Under the pieces are notes generated by a model, which was not told the origin of the DNA, searched no databases, and worked only from the letters and a program-made list of their open reading frames with translations. A DNA stretch of 58,664 nt. Origin: CAYQLT01 sp964418425 (lineage in GTDB: Bacteria; Bacillota; Limnochordia; Limnochordales; Geochordaceae). Position 1 is the first letter of the stretch. Every line of letters starts with the position of its first letter. The position numbers and the translations under genes are program-made. This document shows positions 17,515 through 25,876 of this stretch, piece by piece. The stretch covers positions 1-58,664 of the forward strand of contig CAYQLT010000017.1 of assembly GCA_964418425.1 (NCBI GenBank), given 5' to 3'.

Positions 17515-19362
17515 TCAAGCTCGTACCGATACCCGGTACTCGCGCATCCAGGTGTCCACCTGTGCGAGGTAGGCCAAGAGCTGAGGCCCACCCATCAGCT
17601 GGCCGAACCATGGAAGGTTCATCTGCCCGGCCTCCTGGCAGGCGAACTCCCGCACTGCCTGCGCATCGACCAGTTCCCGAAGGGGCGACGCCGGATCGTC
17701 CAGGATGTCCAGCACCCATCTCCGCACCGTCTCCAGGTAGGCCGGGTCGTGGGTCTTGGGGTACGGGCTCTTGCGACGGGCCAGCACCTGCTCGGGCAAA
17801 AGCCCCGCCAGCGCCCGGCGCAGGATGCCCTTCTCCTGGCCGCCCCACCACCGCACGGGCCAGGGGATATTCCAGGCGTACTCCACCAGCCGGTGGTCGC
17901 AGTACGGCACGCGTACCTCCAGGCCGCTGGCCATGCTCATCCGGTCCTTGCGCTCCAGCAACACGGGCATGAACCGGCTCAGCGTCAGGTAGAGCACCTC
18001 GCGCATGCGAGCCTCCTGCGGCGGCTCCCCCGCAAGCCGCGGAACCTCCGCCAGGGCCTCCTCGTAGCGGCGCCGCAGGTAGTCGGCCGGCCCCATGAGC
18101 GTGCGCAGCTCGCCGGAATACAGGGCCAGGCGGCGGCCCAGCTGGCGCATCCACGGGAAGGTTCCCGAGGCGAGGTCTTCGGCCCGGCGAAACCACGGGT
18201 AGCCGCCGAACAGTTCGTCGGCACACTCCCCGGAGAGGGCCACCGTGGCCTCCTTCTTCACCCCCCGGCAGAACAGGAGAAGGGAGCTGTCCACATCGGC
18301 CATGCCGGGTAGATCCCGGGCCCGAACCGCCGCCCGAAGGCTGGCGGCCAGGTCTCGGGTGTTGACAAGCACGGTGCGGTGGCGGGTGCCGAAGCGCCGG
18401 GAGACCGCCTCGATGAACGGGGGGTCGGCGTCGGGCTGAAACTCGGTGGGACGGAAGTGGCGCTCGCTTCCCGCGTGGTCCACGGAGAAGGTTCGCAGGG
18501 GAGGGGCGCCCCGGCGGCGGTACGCCATGGCGGCAAACGCGGTGACGGCGCTGGAATCGAGGCCGCCGGAGAGTAACGTGCAGACCGGGACGTCCGAGAC
18601 CAGCTGGCGCTCGACGGCGTCCTGGAGAAGCGCCCGTACCCGCTCGGCCGTTTGCGCCGGGGAGTCAAGATGGGGACGGCTCTCAAGAGCCCAGTAGCGG
18701 CCGGTTTTCAGCCCATCTCGCCCGAAGGTGAGCCACCATCCCGGGCGCAGCTCATGGACGTTCCGGAAGACGCCGTGGCCGGGAGTACGGCCGGGCCCCA
18801 TGACGAAGATCTCCGCCAGCCCTTCGGCGTCCAGCTCGGGCTCGACCGCAGGGTGGGCCAGAAGGGCCTTCAGTTCGGAGCCAAACAGCAGGCCGCCGCC
18901 CCGCAGGGCGTAGAAAAACGGCTTGACGCCCAGCCGATCCCGGGCCGCAAAGAGGGTCTCATCCGGCTCGGTCCAAATGGCGAAGGCGAAGATGCCGTTG
19001 AGGCGGACCAGGCAACCGGCGCCCCACTGCAGGTAGGCGGCCAGCAGCACCTCGGTGTCGCTGTAGCCTTCGAAGCGCCAGCCGCAGGCGGCCAGATCCG
19101 CCCGCAGCTCCTCGGTGTTGTACAGCTCGCCGTTGTAGGTGATGGCGCCCCGCCGCTGCCCCAGCGCCCGCACCATGGGCTGGCCGCCCCCGGCCGGATC
19201 CACCACCACCAGCCGGCGATGTGCGAAGCTGCAATGCCGGGAGGCCCAGCGCCCCGATTCGTCGGGGCCCCGGCAGGCCAGGGTGGCTCCCATGGCTTCG
19301 GTCACCGAGACCTCCCGGCTCATGTCCCGTTCGAAGTCCACCCACCCGGCGACCCCGCACAT
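17515..19362 (-). CDS. asnB: Asparagine synthase (glutamine-hydrolyzing)
   Basis: A 615-residue cytoplasmic enzyme that makes asparagine from aspartate, ATP and glutamine. The class II amidotransferase domain begins with the required Met-Cys (MCGVAGW), Cys2 being the nucleophile after Met removal, and contains RRLVVVDP and ITYNGELYN. The synthetase domain has the pyrophosphate loop LLSGGLDSSAV and the ALSGECADELFGGYPWF segment. The ATG at 19362 places Cys second and has GGAGG 7-8 bp upstream; a longer in-frame start at 19404 would bury the Cys and is rejected. The gene is convergent with the S41 gene and monocistronic. Some AsnB-like enzymes amidate other substrates, for example in wall or secondary metabolism, so asparagine synthesis is the default call. 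Confidence 0.92.
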   Translation of the reverse strand: MCGVAGWVDFERDMSREVSVTEAMGATLACRGPDESGRWASRHCSFAHRRLVVVDPAGGGQPMVRALGQRRGAITYNGELYNTEELRADLAACGWRFEGYSDTEVLLAAYLQWGAGCLVRLNGIFAFAIWTEPDETLFAARDRLGVKPFFYALRGGGLLFGSELKALLAHPAVEPELDAEGLAEIFVMGPGRTPGHGVFRNVHELRPGWWLTFGRDGLKTGRYWALESRPHLDSPAQTAERVRALLQDAVERQLVSDVPVCTLLSGGLDSSAVTAFAAMAYRRRGAPPLRTFSVDHAGSERHFRPTEFQPDADPPFIEAVSRRFGTRHRTVLVNTRDLAASLRAAVRARDLPGMADVDSSLLLFCRGVKKEATVALSGECADELFGGYPWFRRAEDLASGTFPWMRQLGRRLALYSGELRTLMGPADYLRRRYEEALAEVPRLAGEPPQEARMREVLYLTLSRFMPVLLERKDRMSMASGLEVRVPYCDHRLVEYAWNIPWPVRWWGGQEKGILRRALAGLLPEQVLARRKSPYPKTHDPAYLETVRRWVLDILDDPASPLRELVDAQAVREFACQEAGQMNLPWFGQLMGGPQLLAYLAQVDTWMREYRVSVRA

Positions 19363-19442
19363 ATGGCCGTCCTCCGCCCCACCCTGCGCAGGGCAGAAAA
19401 CCATCCTGGCGAACCCGGGCGCATGGTACGCAGGACTCCGGT

Positions 19443-19511
19443 CGGGGGTGAAAGCCCCCGTTCCTGTCTACTGTCCAGCATCTGCGGCGCGCCTGCATGC
19501 ATGGCGCCGCA
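19443..19511. promoter_or_regulatory. Two hairpins between asnB and the histidine kinase gene
   Basis: CGGGGG at 19443-19448 pairs with CCCCCG at 19455-19460 around TGAAAG. TGCGGCGC at 19483-19490 pairs with GCGCCGCA at 19504-19511. Neither is followed by a clear T-run. The second lies 36 bp past the kinase stop and may act as its transcription end. The first lies in the asnB leader. Confidence 0.35.
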
Positions 19512-19546
19512 CAGAAGGTTTAGGCCGGGCCGGCGCTGAAGGCAGG

Positions 19547-20983
19547 TCATGCCTGGAGAGGAGCCGAGGGTACGGTCGCGTGCACGACGGTGCCGGCACC
19601 AAGGGCCGATTGCACCGTGACCGATCCGCCCAGCAGGCGTGCCCGTTCCTGCATGCCGACGAGCCCCAACCGGCCTGTCGCCACCGGGCCCGCCTCCCCG
19701 GGCAGGGGCACCTTGAAGCCCTGCCCGTCGTCCCGGACGGTCAGCTCCACGCTTGCTTCCTTGAAAGCCAGACGAACCCAGACCGACGAGGCCTGTGCGT
19801 GCCGTTCGACGTTGCGCAGCGCTTCCTGCGCGATGCGAAACAGTCCCAGCTCCATGTCGGGGCCGAGTCGGCGGGGCATGCCGACCACTTCGAAGCGTGC
19901 CCGCAGACCGGTCACTCGCTGGGCCATGTCGTCAACCAGCCAGCGGATGGCGGGCGTAAGGCCGAGATCGTCGAGCATCGGGGGGCGTAGTCCTCTGGTG
20001 AGGCGCCGCAGTGAATCGGCCAGCTCGCTGGCAGCTTGCCGAGCGGCCATCAAACGGCGGGCCAGTTCGGGCGAGACCTGCCGGGCCTCCCCTTCGAGCT
20101 CGTCCAACTGGCGGTAGAGCAGGATGATGGACTGGATGGTGTCGTCGTGGAGCTCCTGAGCGATCCGTTTGCGCTCTTCCTCCTGCGCTCGCAGCACGTG
20201 CGCCGCATAGGTGCGCAGCCCTGCCTCCTGGAGGCGTTGGGCGGTGACGTCCCTGAGAATGAGTTGGGTGAAGCGGCGGCCCTCGGGATCCTCAAAGCGC
20301 GTCGCCACCGCTTCGAGGTGCAAGACCCTGCCGTCCGCCCGCCGCAGGCTGAGGTCCGTGCGGGGCGCCTGGCCTTCGAAAACGGAGTGTAACCAGGCAT
20401 TGACGGCATCTCCAAGCAAGCCGATCAGGTGAACGCCCCGAATCGAGCGCAAATCGTCGCCCAGCAGCACTGCCGCAGCCTTGTTTGCGTCATGGACGAC
20501 ACCGGCTTCGTCGACGAGCAAGACCGGCTCGCCCGCTGTCTCAAAGAGCCCCCGGTAGCGGGCCTCTGACATGCGCAAGGCGCCACTGGCCGCCTCGGCG
20601 CGCTGCCGGGCCAGGTTTTCCCGCTCGACCCGGTGCCCCACGAGCAGGGCCACCAGGTCCAGAACGGATACCTGGAAGACCTCGCCCCAGCGCTCGCTTC
20701 CGGAGTGCCAGCAAACCCAGTTGGGAACGGTCAGAAGGGTGCTCCATGCGGCTGTCAAGGCGCTGCCGACGAAGCCGAAATGGAGCGCGGCGTAGGTGAC
20801 GGGAACAAAGAAGAGTGATACGGGCACGAAGTGCAACATGCCGAGGTAAGCCAGCGCTCCTCGAGCTTCGAGCAGGCTGTGAGTGCCGGCAATGAGGATG
20901 ACCAGCCCCTGGACGTACCAGAAGTGGGGGCTGCCAACGGGCGGGCGGTACTGTACGAGATTGCGGCTCAGACGCAACGTCAC
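19547..20983 (-). CDS. NarL/DegS-type sensor histidine kinase with PAS domain
   Basis: A 478-residue membrane-bound sensor kinase, partner of the overlapping response regulator. The N terminus has about four hydrophobic segments (for example WYVQGLVILIAGTH and LFFVPVTYAALHFGFVG), then a coiled linker, a PAS domain (~140-260: YRGLFETAGEPVLLVDEAG), a HisKA_3 dimerisation domain with the phospho-acceptor His in ERKRIAQELHDD, and an ATPase domain (N-box RNVERHAQ, DDGQGF, GLVGMQERARLLGG). The GTG at 20983 overlaps the regulator's stop in a GTGA, so the two are translated together. The sensor has no haem or Fe-S Cys cluster that I can see. Divergence from the cytochrome b gene suggests it controls that module in response to a redox or membrane signal (inference). 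Confidence 0.9.
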   Translation of the reverse strand: MTLRLSRNLVQYRPPVGSPHFWYVQGLVILIAGTHSLLEARGALAYLGMLHFVPVSLFFVPVTYAALHFGFVGSALTAAWSTLLTVPNWVCWHSGSERWGEVFQVSVLDLVALLVGHRVERENLARQRAEAASGALRMSEARYRGLFETAGEPVLLVDEAGVVHDANKAAAVLLGDDLRSIRGVHLIGLLGDAVNAWLHSVFEGQAPRTDLSLRRADGRVLHLEAVATRFEDPEGRRFTQLILRDVTAQRLQEAGLRTYAAHVLRAQEEERKRIAQELHDDTIQSIILLYRQLDELEGEARQVSPELARRLMAARQAASELADSLRRLTRGLRPPMLDDLGLTPAIRWLVDDMAQRVTGLRARFEVVGMPRRLGPDMELGLFRIAQEALRNVERHAQASSVWVRLAFKEASVELTVRDDGQGFKVPLPGEAGPVATGRLGLVGMQERARLLGGSVTVQSALGAGTVVHATVPSAPLQA

Positions 20984-21666
20984 GGAGGCGGTTCCTCCGC
21001 CGACAGCCCCCACCAATTGCGCGCCGCTCCGTAAATGACGGCCTGGGTCCGGGACTTGACCCCGAGCTTGGCGAAGATGCTGTTGAGGTGGCCTTCGACG
21101 GTGCGGACGCTGATGTGCAGGGTTTCAGCGATCTCGGTGTTACGCAGGCCTTTGGCCACCAGCCGGAGGACCTCCGTCTCACGGGGGCTCAAGGGGTTGC
21201 CAGAGCGCTGGGACGCCGCGCCGGGCCCGATCCCCGAGGCCCATAAGCGAGCCAGCTTCTGCGCAATAACCGGGTGCAGAACGACCTCGCCTCTAGCCAC
21301 CGCCCTCACGGCTTCGACCACCTCGTGCGCCGGCACGTTCTTGAGCAAGTAACCCGAGGCACCGGCCTGCATGAGCGCCAGGACGTAATCGTCGTCATCG
21401 TAGGCGCTCAGAACCAGCACGCGGGTGCCGGGACTTTCGGCCCGGAGGCGGCGGGCCGCTTCGATGCCGTTGATGCGAGGAAGGCGGATGTCTACCAACG
21501 CCACGTGGGGCAGGGTACGTTTCGCCTGCTGCACCGCCTCTATCCCGTCGCCCGCCTCAGCCACGACGACGAGGTCGGGATGCTCTTCGAGAATCCGGCG
21601 GGTCCCCTCGCGCACCACGGCGTGGTCTTCGGCGATCAAGACCCGGACCTTTGAAACCGCAGTCAC
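20980..21666 (-). CDS. NarL/FixJ-family response regulator (REC + LuxR-type HTH)
   Basis: A 228-residue cytoplasmic DNA-binding regulator. The receiver domain has the acidic pair (IAEDH, residues 11-15), phospho-acceptor Asp59 (VALVDIRLP), a Ser switch residue (VLVLSAYDD) and the conserved Lys (GYLLKNVP). The GerE/LuxR HTH lies at ~165-215 (LSPRETEVLRLVAKGLRNTEIAETL). GTG 21666 is preferred because an in-frame CGGAGGGG lies ~10 bp upstream and REC starts directly after it; an ATG at 21714 would add 16 residues. It overlaps the kinase by 4 bp and is divergent, across 187 bp, from the cytochrome b gene, its most likely target. Confidence 0.92.
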   Translation of the reverse strand: MTAVSKVRVLIAEDHAVVREGTRRILEEHPDLVVVAEAGDGIEAVQQAKRTLPHVALVDIRLPRINGIEAARRLRAESPGTRVLVLSAYDDDDYVLALMQAGASGYLLKNVPAHEVVEAVRAVARGEVVLHPVIAQKLARLWASGIGPGAASQRSGNPLSPRETEVLRLVAKGLRNTEIAETLHISVRTVEGHLNSIFAKLGVKSRTQAVIYGAARNWWGLSAEEPPP

Positions 21667-21764
21667 GGGGAAAATACCCCTCCGGGGTGTTCGTTCCACA
21701 AACATACTACCACACCCTGCTACAGCAAGGTACGTGTTTTCACGGGATCGCGAACGCGGGTTTT

Positions 21765-21818
21765 CTCGCTCCGCCAGCGAGTAGTTGCCGCGTTGGCAGG
21801 CAGCTCCCGCGTAACTAC
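21765..21818. promoter_or_regulatory. Inverted repeats in the regulator/cytochrome b divergent promoter region
   Basis: CTCGCT (21765-21770) and AGCGAG (21776-21781) are perfect arms around CCGCC. Next to it, GTAGTT..CGCG (21781-21792) mirrors CGCG.AACTAC (21808-21818) around 15 bp. The second dyad ends 35 bp before the TTG start of the cytochrome gene, a plausible operator position for the NarL-type regulator. No clear -35/-10 pair could be assigned. Confidence 0.4.
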
Positions 21819-21853
21819 GCTGGGATCGAGGACACCGGAGGGAGGGGGTATCC

Positions 21854-22921
21854 TTGGCAACCGCGACCCGGGGGGCTGTTCCCGGAGCGGCAGGGGCCCG
21901 GAGGCAGAACTTCTGGGAGGCCCTCGACCAGCGCCTCGGGCTGACCATGCTGGACTACCCCGTGCCGGCGTATGCCAACACGCTTCTCTACTCGCTCGGC
22001 GGCTTGACCCTGCTCGGTTTCCTGGCTCTTGTCATCACGGGCATCCTCATGACCCAGTTCTACAGCCCGGACCCCCAGACGGCTAACGACAGCGTCCGCT
22101 TCTTGTTGGGCAGCCCCAGCCTCAATTTCCTGCGTAACCTCCACTTTTGGGCCGCCCAGGTCGTGATGCTGACCCTGGGGCTTCACATAGTCCGCGTCAT
22201 CTTCACGGGCTCGTACAAACGGCCCCGAGAGCTCAACTGGTACGTTGGAGTCGCCCTGTTCGTAGTCATGGTCGCTCTGGCCTTCACCGGCACCGTCTTG
22301 AAGTGGGATCAGGAGGGCTACGAAGCACTGGAACACGCCCGGGCTGTGGCCAAGCTGGCCGGCGTGGAGCACCTTCTGATGGCCGACTTCGCACCCGAGA
22401 CGTCACTGCTGGCGCGCTTTTTCGGGCTGCACACCTCAGCGCTGCCGCTGCTGGCCGCTGCCTTGATCGGGCTGCACCTGCTGCTCATCAAGCTGCACGG
22501 GATCTCACCGATGCCCTTTGCCTGGGTGTCGAGCCGCTGGGCCCAGCCCAGCACGTTCCGGCGCCATCTGCGACACCTGCTCGGGTACGGCGCCATCGTC
22601 TACGGCCTGGCAACGTTGGCAGCTCTGGTGGTGTCGGCTCCGCTGGGCGAGTTGCCCATCGAGGGCCTGGAGATCACTAAGCCCCCATGGTTCTTCTGGC
22701 CGCTCTACGCCGTCGAGTACAAGGCCGGCATCCCGGGGCTCTTTTGGGGCTCCCTGGCAGTAGTGCTTGGACTCGTGCTGCTGCCAGTGCTTGACCGGAC
22801 CGAGGAACGCTCGCCCGCCCGCCGCTGGTGGGTGGTGGCGCTCCTGGCAGCTGCGGCCGTTGCGGCCGTTGCCGCCCTAGTCTTCGTGGGCGTGACGCCG
22901 CCCGCCGCGCACATCGGTTGA
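21854..22921 (+). CDS. Cytochrome b (bc/b6f-type) quinol oxidoreductase subunit
   Basis: A 355-residue membrane protein with about eight helices. Two haem-ligand His pairs are visible: His97/His111 (13 residues between) and His193/His208 (14 between, the spacing of b6-type and Bacillus proteins). The Qo-site PEWY loop of normal bc complexes reads PPWFFWPLY (after EGLEITK), so the usual Glu is absent. The TTG start follows GGAGGGAGGGGG. It heads a four-gene unit with three small membrane or secreted proteins, but there is no Rieske or cytochrome c gene here. It probably moves electrons between the quinone pool and an unidentified partner. Confidence 0.88.
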   Translation: MATATRGAVPGAAGARRQNFWEALDQRLGLTMLDYPVPAYANTLLYSLGGLTLLGFLALVITGILMTQFYSPDPQTANDSVRFLLGSPSLNFLRNLHFWAAQVVMLTLGLHIVRVIFTGSYKRPRELNWYVGVALFVVMVALAFTGTVLKWDQEGYEALEHARAVAKLAGVEHLLMADFAPETSLLARFFGLHTSALPLLAAALIGLHLLLIKLHGISPMPFAWVSSRWAQPSTFRRHLRHLLGYGAIVYGLATLAALVVSAPLGELPIEGLEITKPPWFFWPLYAVEYKAGIPGLFWGSLAVVLGLVLLPVLDRTEERSPARRWWVVALLAAAAVAAVAALVFVGVTPPAAHIG

Positions 22922-22944
22922 CGGAGGGAGGTGAAGAGCCACGT

Positions 22945-23265
22945 ATGGAACGATCGGCGGAGAGGGCGGCGGGAGAAGCAACCGCGGTGCCCCCCGAGGT
23001 GCTTAAGGCGCTGCGCCGGGAACAGGGAGTTTTCTGGATTACCCTGGCGGTAGCTGTGCTGGCCAGCGGGAGCCTCTGGCGCGGCGTCGAGGCGATGGCA
23101 CGGGGCACGGTGTCCGCTCTCACGTGGGTTCGTATCGCCGCGCTCACGCCCGTGGTCGTGCTCTCATTGTTGGTCTGCGGCCGCATTCTGACCCGCCAGA
23201 GCGCGCTGCGGGGCATGGTCATGGGTAGCGGCAGACAAGCCATCGCGACACTTCGCAAAGGGTAA
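22945..23265 (+). CDS. Small membrane protein of the cytochrome b cluster, unknown function
   Basis: A 106-residue protein that I do not recognise. It has a polar N terminus (~35 residues), a hydrophobic segment (FWITLAVAVLASGSLW), a second one (WVRIAALTPVVVLSLLVCGRIL) and a basic C-terminal tail, so it is probably a two-helix protein. It begins 23 bp after the cytochrome b stop, with GGAGGGAGGTGAAGAG upstream of ATG 22945, and ends 10 bp before the next gene. Its position suggests an accessory subunit of the cytochrome b complex, comparable to small subunits of b6f complexes. This is inference from neighbours only. Confidence 0.7.
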   Translation: MERSAERAAGEATAVPPEVLKALRREQGVFWITLAVAVLASGSLWRGVEAMARGTVSALTWVRIAALTPVVVLSLLVCGRILTRQSALRGMVMGSGRQAIATLRKG

Positions 23266-23275
23266 GGTGGTAGAG

Positions 23276-23713
23276 ATGAAGAGTCTATTCTTCAAGCAGA
23301 CTCTTGCTGCGCTCATCTCTGGAGCTGTGGCGCTGGCGCTGGTGCTTGCCGTGCCGGCTGCCGCGCACCGCGGGGTCGAGGTCGGCAAATACAAACTCGT
23401 TTTCGGTGGGCGCATCGAGCCGGTCATCAACGGGGAACGCAACTGGATCGAAGCGTTCGTAACCGACACCGAGGCCAACGCTCCGGTCGAGGTGGCAGAC
23501 CTCGCGGCCGTGATCACGCACGAAAGCCACGAAACCAAGCTGGTCCTCCAGCCGGTCCGAGGACAGCCGGGCACCTTCGCGGCGGCGGTCTTATTTACCG
23601 TGCCGGGGAAGTACGCCGTTCGAGTGGTCGGCAGCATCGAGGGCGTGGGCGTCGAGGCGCAGTTCGAGACGACCGTGCAGGATCGACTAGCCATCAGTTT
23701 CCCCGCGCTGTGA
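23276..23713 (+). CDS. Secreted beta-sandwich protein of the cytochrome b cluster
   Basis: A 145-residue exported protein. The signal peptide (LAALISGAVALALVLAVPAAA) ends before AHRGVEVGKYKLVFGG. The mature part is beta-rich: EPVINGERNWIEAFVTD, PVEVADLAAVITH and VLFTVPGKYAVRVVG. This pattern (His after the cleavage site, xVGxYxLxxG, ExP...N, GxYxAxxxFTxPGxYxVRVxG) resembles small exported Ig-like domains of the YtkA/CopC-like kind, some of which bind metals; this assignment is tentative. ATG 23276 follows AAGGTGG at 5 bp and is preferred to GTG 23267. It may dock to or mature the cytochrome b complex. Confidence 0.65.
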   Translation: MKSLFFKQTLAALISGAVALALVLAVPAAAHRGVEVGKYKLVFGGRIEPVINGERNWIEAFVTDTEANAPVEVADLAAVITHESHETKLVLQPVRGQPGTFAAAVLFTVPGKYAVRVVGSIEGVGVEAQFETTVQDRLAISFPAL

Positions 23714-23792
23714 GGCAGACGCGTAGCCAGGCGTTAGACGATCGCACCGAATAACGGTATATGCGTGTAGAGAGGGGAAGAGGTGGTTCGTC

Positions 23793-24365
23793 TTGAGGCG
23801 GGGCGCACGCATCACCGCCGTGGCGGCGCTGCTGGCAGGGGCTTTGTGGGGGGCTGCCGCCGTCTGGGCGCTGGCGCATGGTGACGAGGGAGCAAAGCCG
23901 GTTACCCTGAAGACAGCCGGGCAGCTCCGAACAGTCGTAGCCGCTACACTTAGCCAGGCAGGCGAGTTGGCCCCGGCGTCAGAGCGCAACGCCATAAGCG
24001 CCGCGATCATCGAGCCGCTCGCGGCTAGGTTGTCGGCGGTCGGATCCATCTACTACGACATCTCCACCATCCACGAGGTGCTCCGCTACACCCGGGCAAA
24101 GGCGCTGGGCCCGGAGAAGAGGGCGGCGCTCCTGGGCGACGTTGCCGTAACCGTCGCACTGGGCGGCGTCGAAGTGGGTACCCTCAAGGAGTACCTGGAG
24201 CGGGCGCGGGATGAGACGGAGCCATTGGCTGTGGACGTGCTGGCGCTTGTACGAGAGCACGTCGAGAAAGGCCACGCAAAGCCGGTAACGGATCTCCTCC
24301 TGTCAGCCGAGGAGACCGGCCAGGGCTCGAAGTGGCTGTTGGCCCGCCTCCAGGGGCTCGGTTGA
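23793..24365 (+). CDS. Secreted helical protein of the cytochrome b cluster, unknown function
   Basis: A 190-residue protein that I do not recognise. It has a signal peptide (ARITAVAALLAGALWGAAAVWALA) followed by HGDEG and an alpha-helical body (AISAAIIEPLAARLSAVGSIYYDISTIHEVLRYTRA; LKEYLERARDETEPLAVDVLALVREHVEKGHAK). There is no Cys, so it is not a c-type cytochrome. The TTG start is preceded by AGAGGGGAAGAGGTGG. It lies 79 bp after the previous stop, and the region between contains no evident terminator, so it is probably the last gene of the cytochrome b unit. Confidence 0.65.
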   Translation: MRRGARITAVAALLAGALWGAAAVWALAHGDEGAKPVTLKTAGQLRTVVAATLSQAGELAPASERNAISAAIIEPLAARLSAVGSIYYDISTIHEVLRYTRAKALGPEKRAALLGDVAVTVALGGVEVGTLKEYLERARDETEPLAVDVLALVREHVEKGHAKPVTDLLLSAEETGQGSKWLLARLQGLG

Positions 24366-24542
24366 CACCTTGACGGCGCGGCGCGCTGATTGCTGGTGCC
24401 AGCTTCGCGGGGCTGGCCCCCGCACGAGCCATCCGGGAGCGCACGCATGCGCGCATCCTCGTGTACGGCCCTGGCACGGTGGCCTCTGGCGCAGCACGGC
24501 GGGCCTGTCGCTGGATCTCTCAGGAAACTTTAAGGGAAGCCT

Positions 24543-24560
24543 CAGGCTCTTTTCAGCCTG
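24543..24560. repeat. Perfect hairpin CAGGCT/AGCCTG upstream of the M23 gene
   Basis: Six-base perfect arms around CTTTTC lie 69 bp before the start of the wall hydrolase. It could be part of its leader or the end of the preceding transcript. There is no T-run immediately after it. Confidence 0.3.
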
Positions 24561-24628
24561 GCGTGGTATTGCTTGACGGGCCGGTCGTGCTCACGGCCGC
24601 CAGCGACATCGCGCCCGGAGGTGCCGGA

Positions 24629-25876
24629 ATGCCGCCACCCGTTCGGGGCTACGCCGGCAGATGGCGCGGCCGGTGGCCCGTCGTCGTGGTCGCGCTGATC
24701 TCTGCCGGCCTCGCAGGGTTGACGGTGCTCGCTCCACCACTCCCCGAGGGCAGCGAGGATTCGCGGGAGACTGAAGCCTTACTTGATGAGGCTGAGAGAA
24801 GCAAGACAGGCGAGAAAGACGTCCGCGCGGTCTCATCGCCGGCCACCGATGCGGTGGTGCGTTCCCCGGCCTCGACCTCGACCTCGCCAGCGGCACAAAC
24901 CCTCCAACAGGTCCTGCGACCTGGCGACAGCAGTTCCGACGTTCGCCGGCTGCAGGCCATTTTGAAGAGCCTGGGGTACGACATTGACGTAACAGGCGTC
25001 TTCGACGAGACCACCCGGAAGGCGGTGCTCGATTTCCAGGGCCAGCAGGGGCTAACGAAGGACGGCGTCGTGGGCCCCAAGACCCGACAGCGGCTTGAGG
25101 CGGCCGCACTGTGGCACACCGTAGGCCGTGGCGAAACCCTCTGGGGTCTGGCTCGCACCTTCGGCACGACGGTCGAGTTGCTCATGGAAGTCAACGACCT
25201 GGATGACCCGGCCATCCGAGCCGGCCAGCGGCTATTGGTTCCTGTGGGGGGCTACGGGAGCTGGTCTGGAGATTGGACCGGCTACACGGTCAAGCCGGGG
25301 GATACGCTCTCCACCATCGCGGCCCGTTTTCACGTCTCCCTGTCAGAATTCGCCCGCCTCAACCGCATCGGCGACCCAAACAGGCTGCGGGTGGGGGAGC
25401 GGCTCCAACTCCCCGGCGACGTGTTGGAACGGATTGCCCAGGAAGGCAGCTCCGGTGCTCCCCGACCCGTCTCTGTGTTCCCGCTATCATGGCCGCTACC
25501 CGAAAAGGGGCGGCTGAGCTCAGGCTTCGGCTGGCGCAGGAACCCGTTTGGCGGTGGCAGCCGAGAATTCCACGGTGGCATTGACATTGCCGTTCCCCAG
25601 GGGACTCCGGTGCGGGCGGCAGCGCCGGGCGTGGTGGTGGAGGCGGGATGGATGGGCACCTACGGTTATGGCGTCGTCATCGACCACGGGCGCGGCGTGC
25701 AGACGCTGTATGGCCACAACGCCCGAGTGCTGGTGCAGCCCGGCGAACGGGTCGAGCGGGGACAGGTCATCGCCATTTCGGGATCGAGCGGGCGCAGCAC
25801 GGGGCCGCACCTTGACTTCCGGGTCCGCATCAACGGCCGTCTCGTCGATCCGCTGGGATATGTGCCGCGCCCGTAG
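24629..25876 (+). CDS. Cell-wall hydrolase: PG-binding + two LysM + M23 peptidase
   Basis: A 415-residue exported protein. An N-terminal anchor (WPVVVVALISAGLAGLTVLA) leads to a Ser/Thr-rich linker, a peptidoglycan-binding-1 domain (~100-155: GDSSSDVRRLQAILKSLGYD), two LysM repeats (HTVGRGETLWGLARTFG and YTVKPGDTLSTIAARFH) and a C-terminal M23 domain (SGFGWRRNPFGG; His315/Asp319 in FHGGIDIA; HTLYGHN-like QTLYGHNARVL). The closing HxH motif reads His394-Leu-Asp396, so one expected zinc-ligand His is Asp. The substitution might change metal binding or make this a non-catalytic scaffold. ATG 24629 follows GGAGGT at 6 bp. It probably cuts or binds peptidoglycan during growth or spore morphogenesis. 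Confidence 0.9.
   Translation: MPPPVRGYAGRWRGRWPVVVVALISAGLAGLTVLAPPLPEGSEDSRETEALLDEAERSKTGEKDVRAVSSPATDAVVRSPASTSTSPAAQTLQQVLRPGDSSSDVRRLQAILKSLGYDIDVTGVFDETTRKAVLDFQGQQGLTKDGVVGPKTRQRLEAAALWHTVGRGETLWGLARTFGTTVELLMEVNDLDDPAIRAGQRLLVPVGGYGSWSGDWTGYTVKPGDTLSTIAARFHVSLSEFARLNRIGDPNRLRVGERLQLPGDVLERIAQEGSSGAPRPVSVFPLSWPLPEKGRLSSGFGWRRNPFGGGSREFHGGIDIAVPQGTPVRAAAPGVVVEAGWMGTYGYGVVIDHGRGVQTLYGHNARVLVQPGERVERGQVIAISGSSGRSTGPHLDFRVRINGRLVDPLGYVPRP

Noticed and set aside
19363..19546. A T-box leader for asnB
   Set aside because: No TGGNACCGCG antiterminator motif in the leader; only unrelated small hairpins.
24366..24628. A cyclic-di-AMP (ydaO) riboswitch in the leader of the M23 wall hydrolase
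   Set aside because: The conserved GGGGAACC and GGGUGAAUC-type segments are absent; only a short CAGGCT/AGCCTG hairpin is seen.
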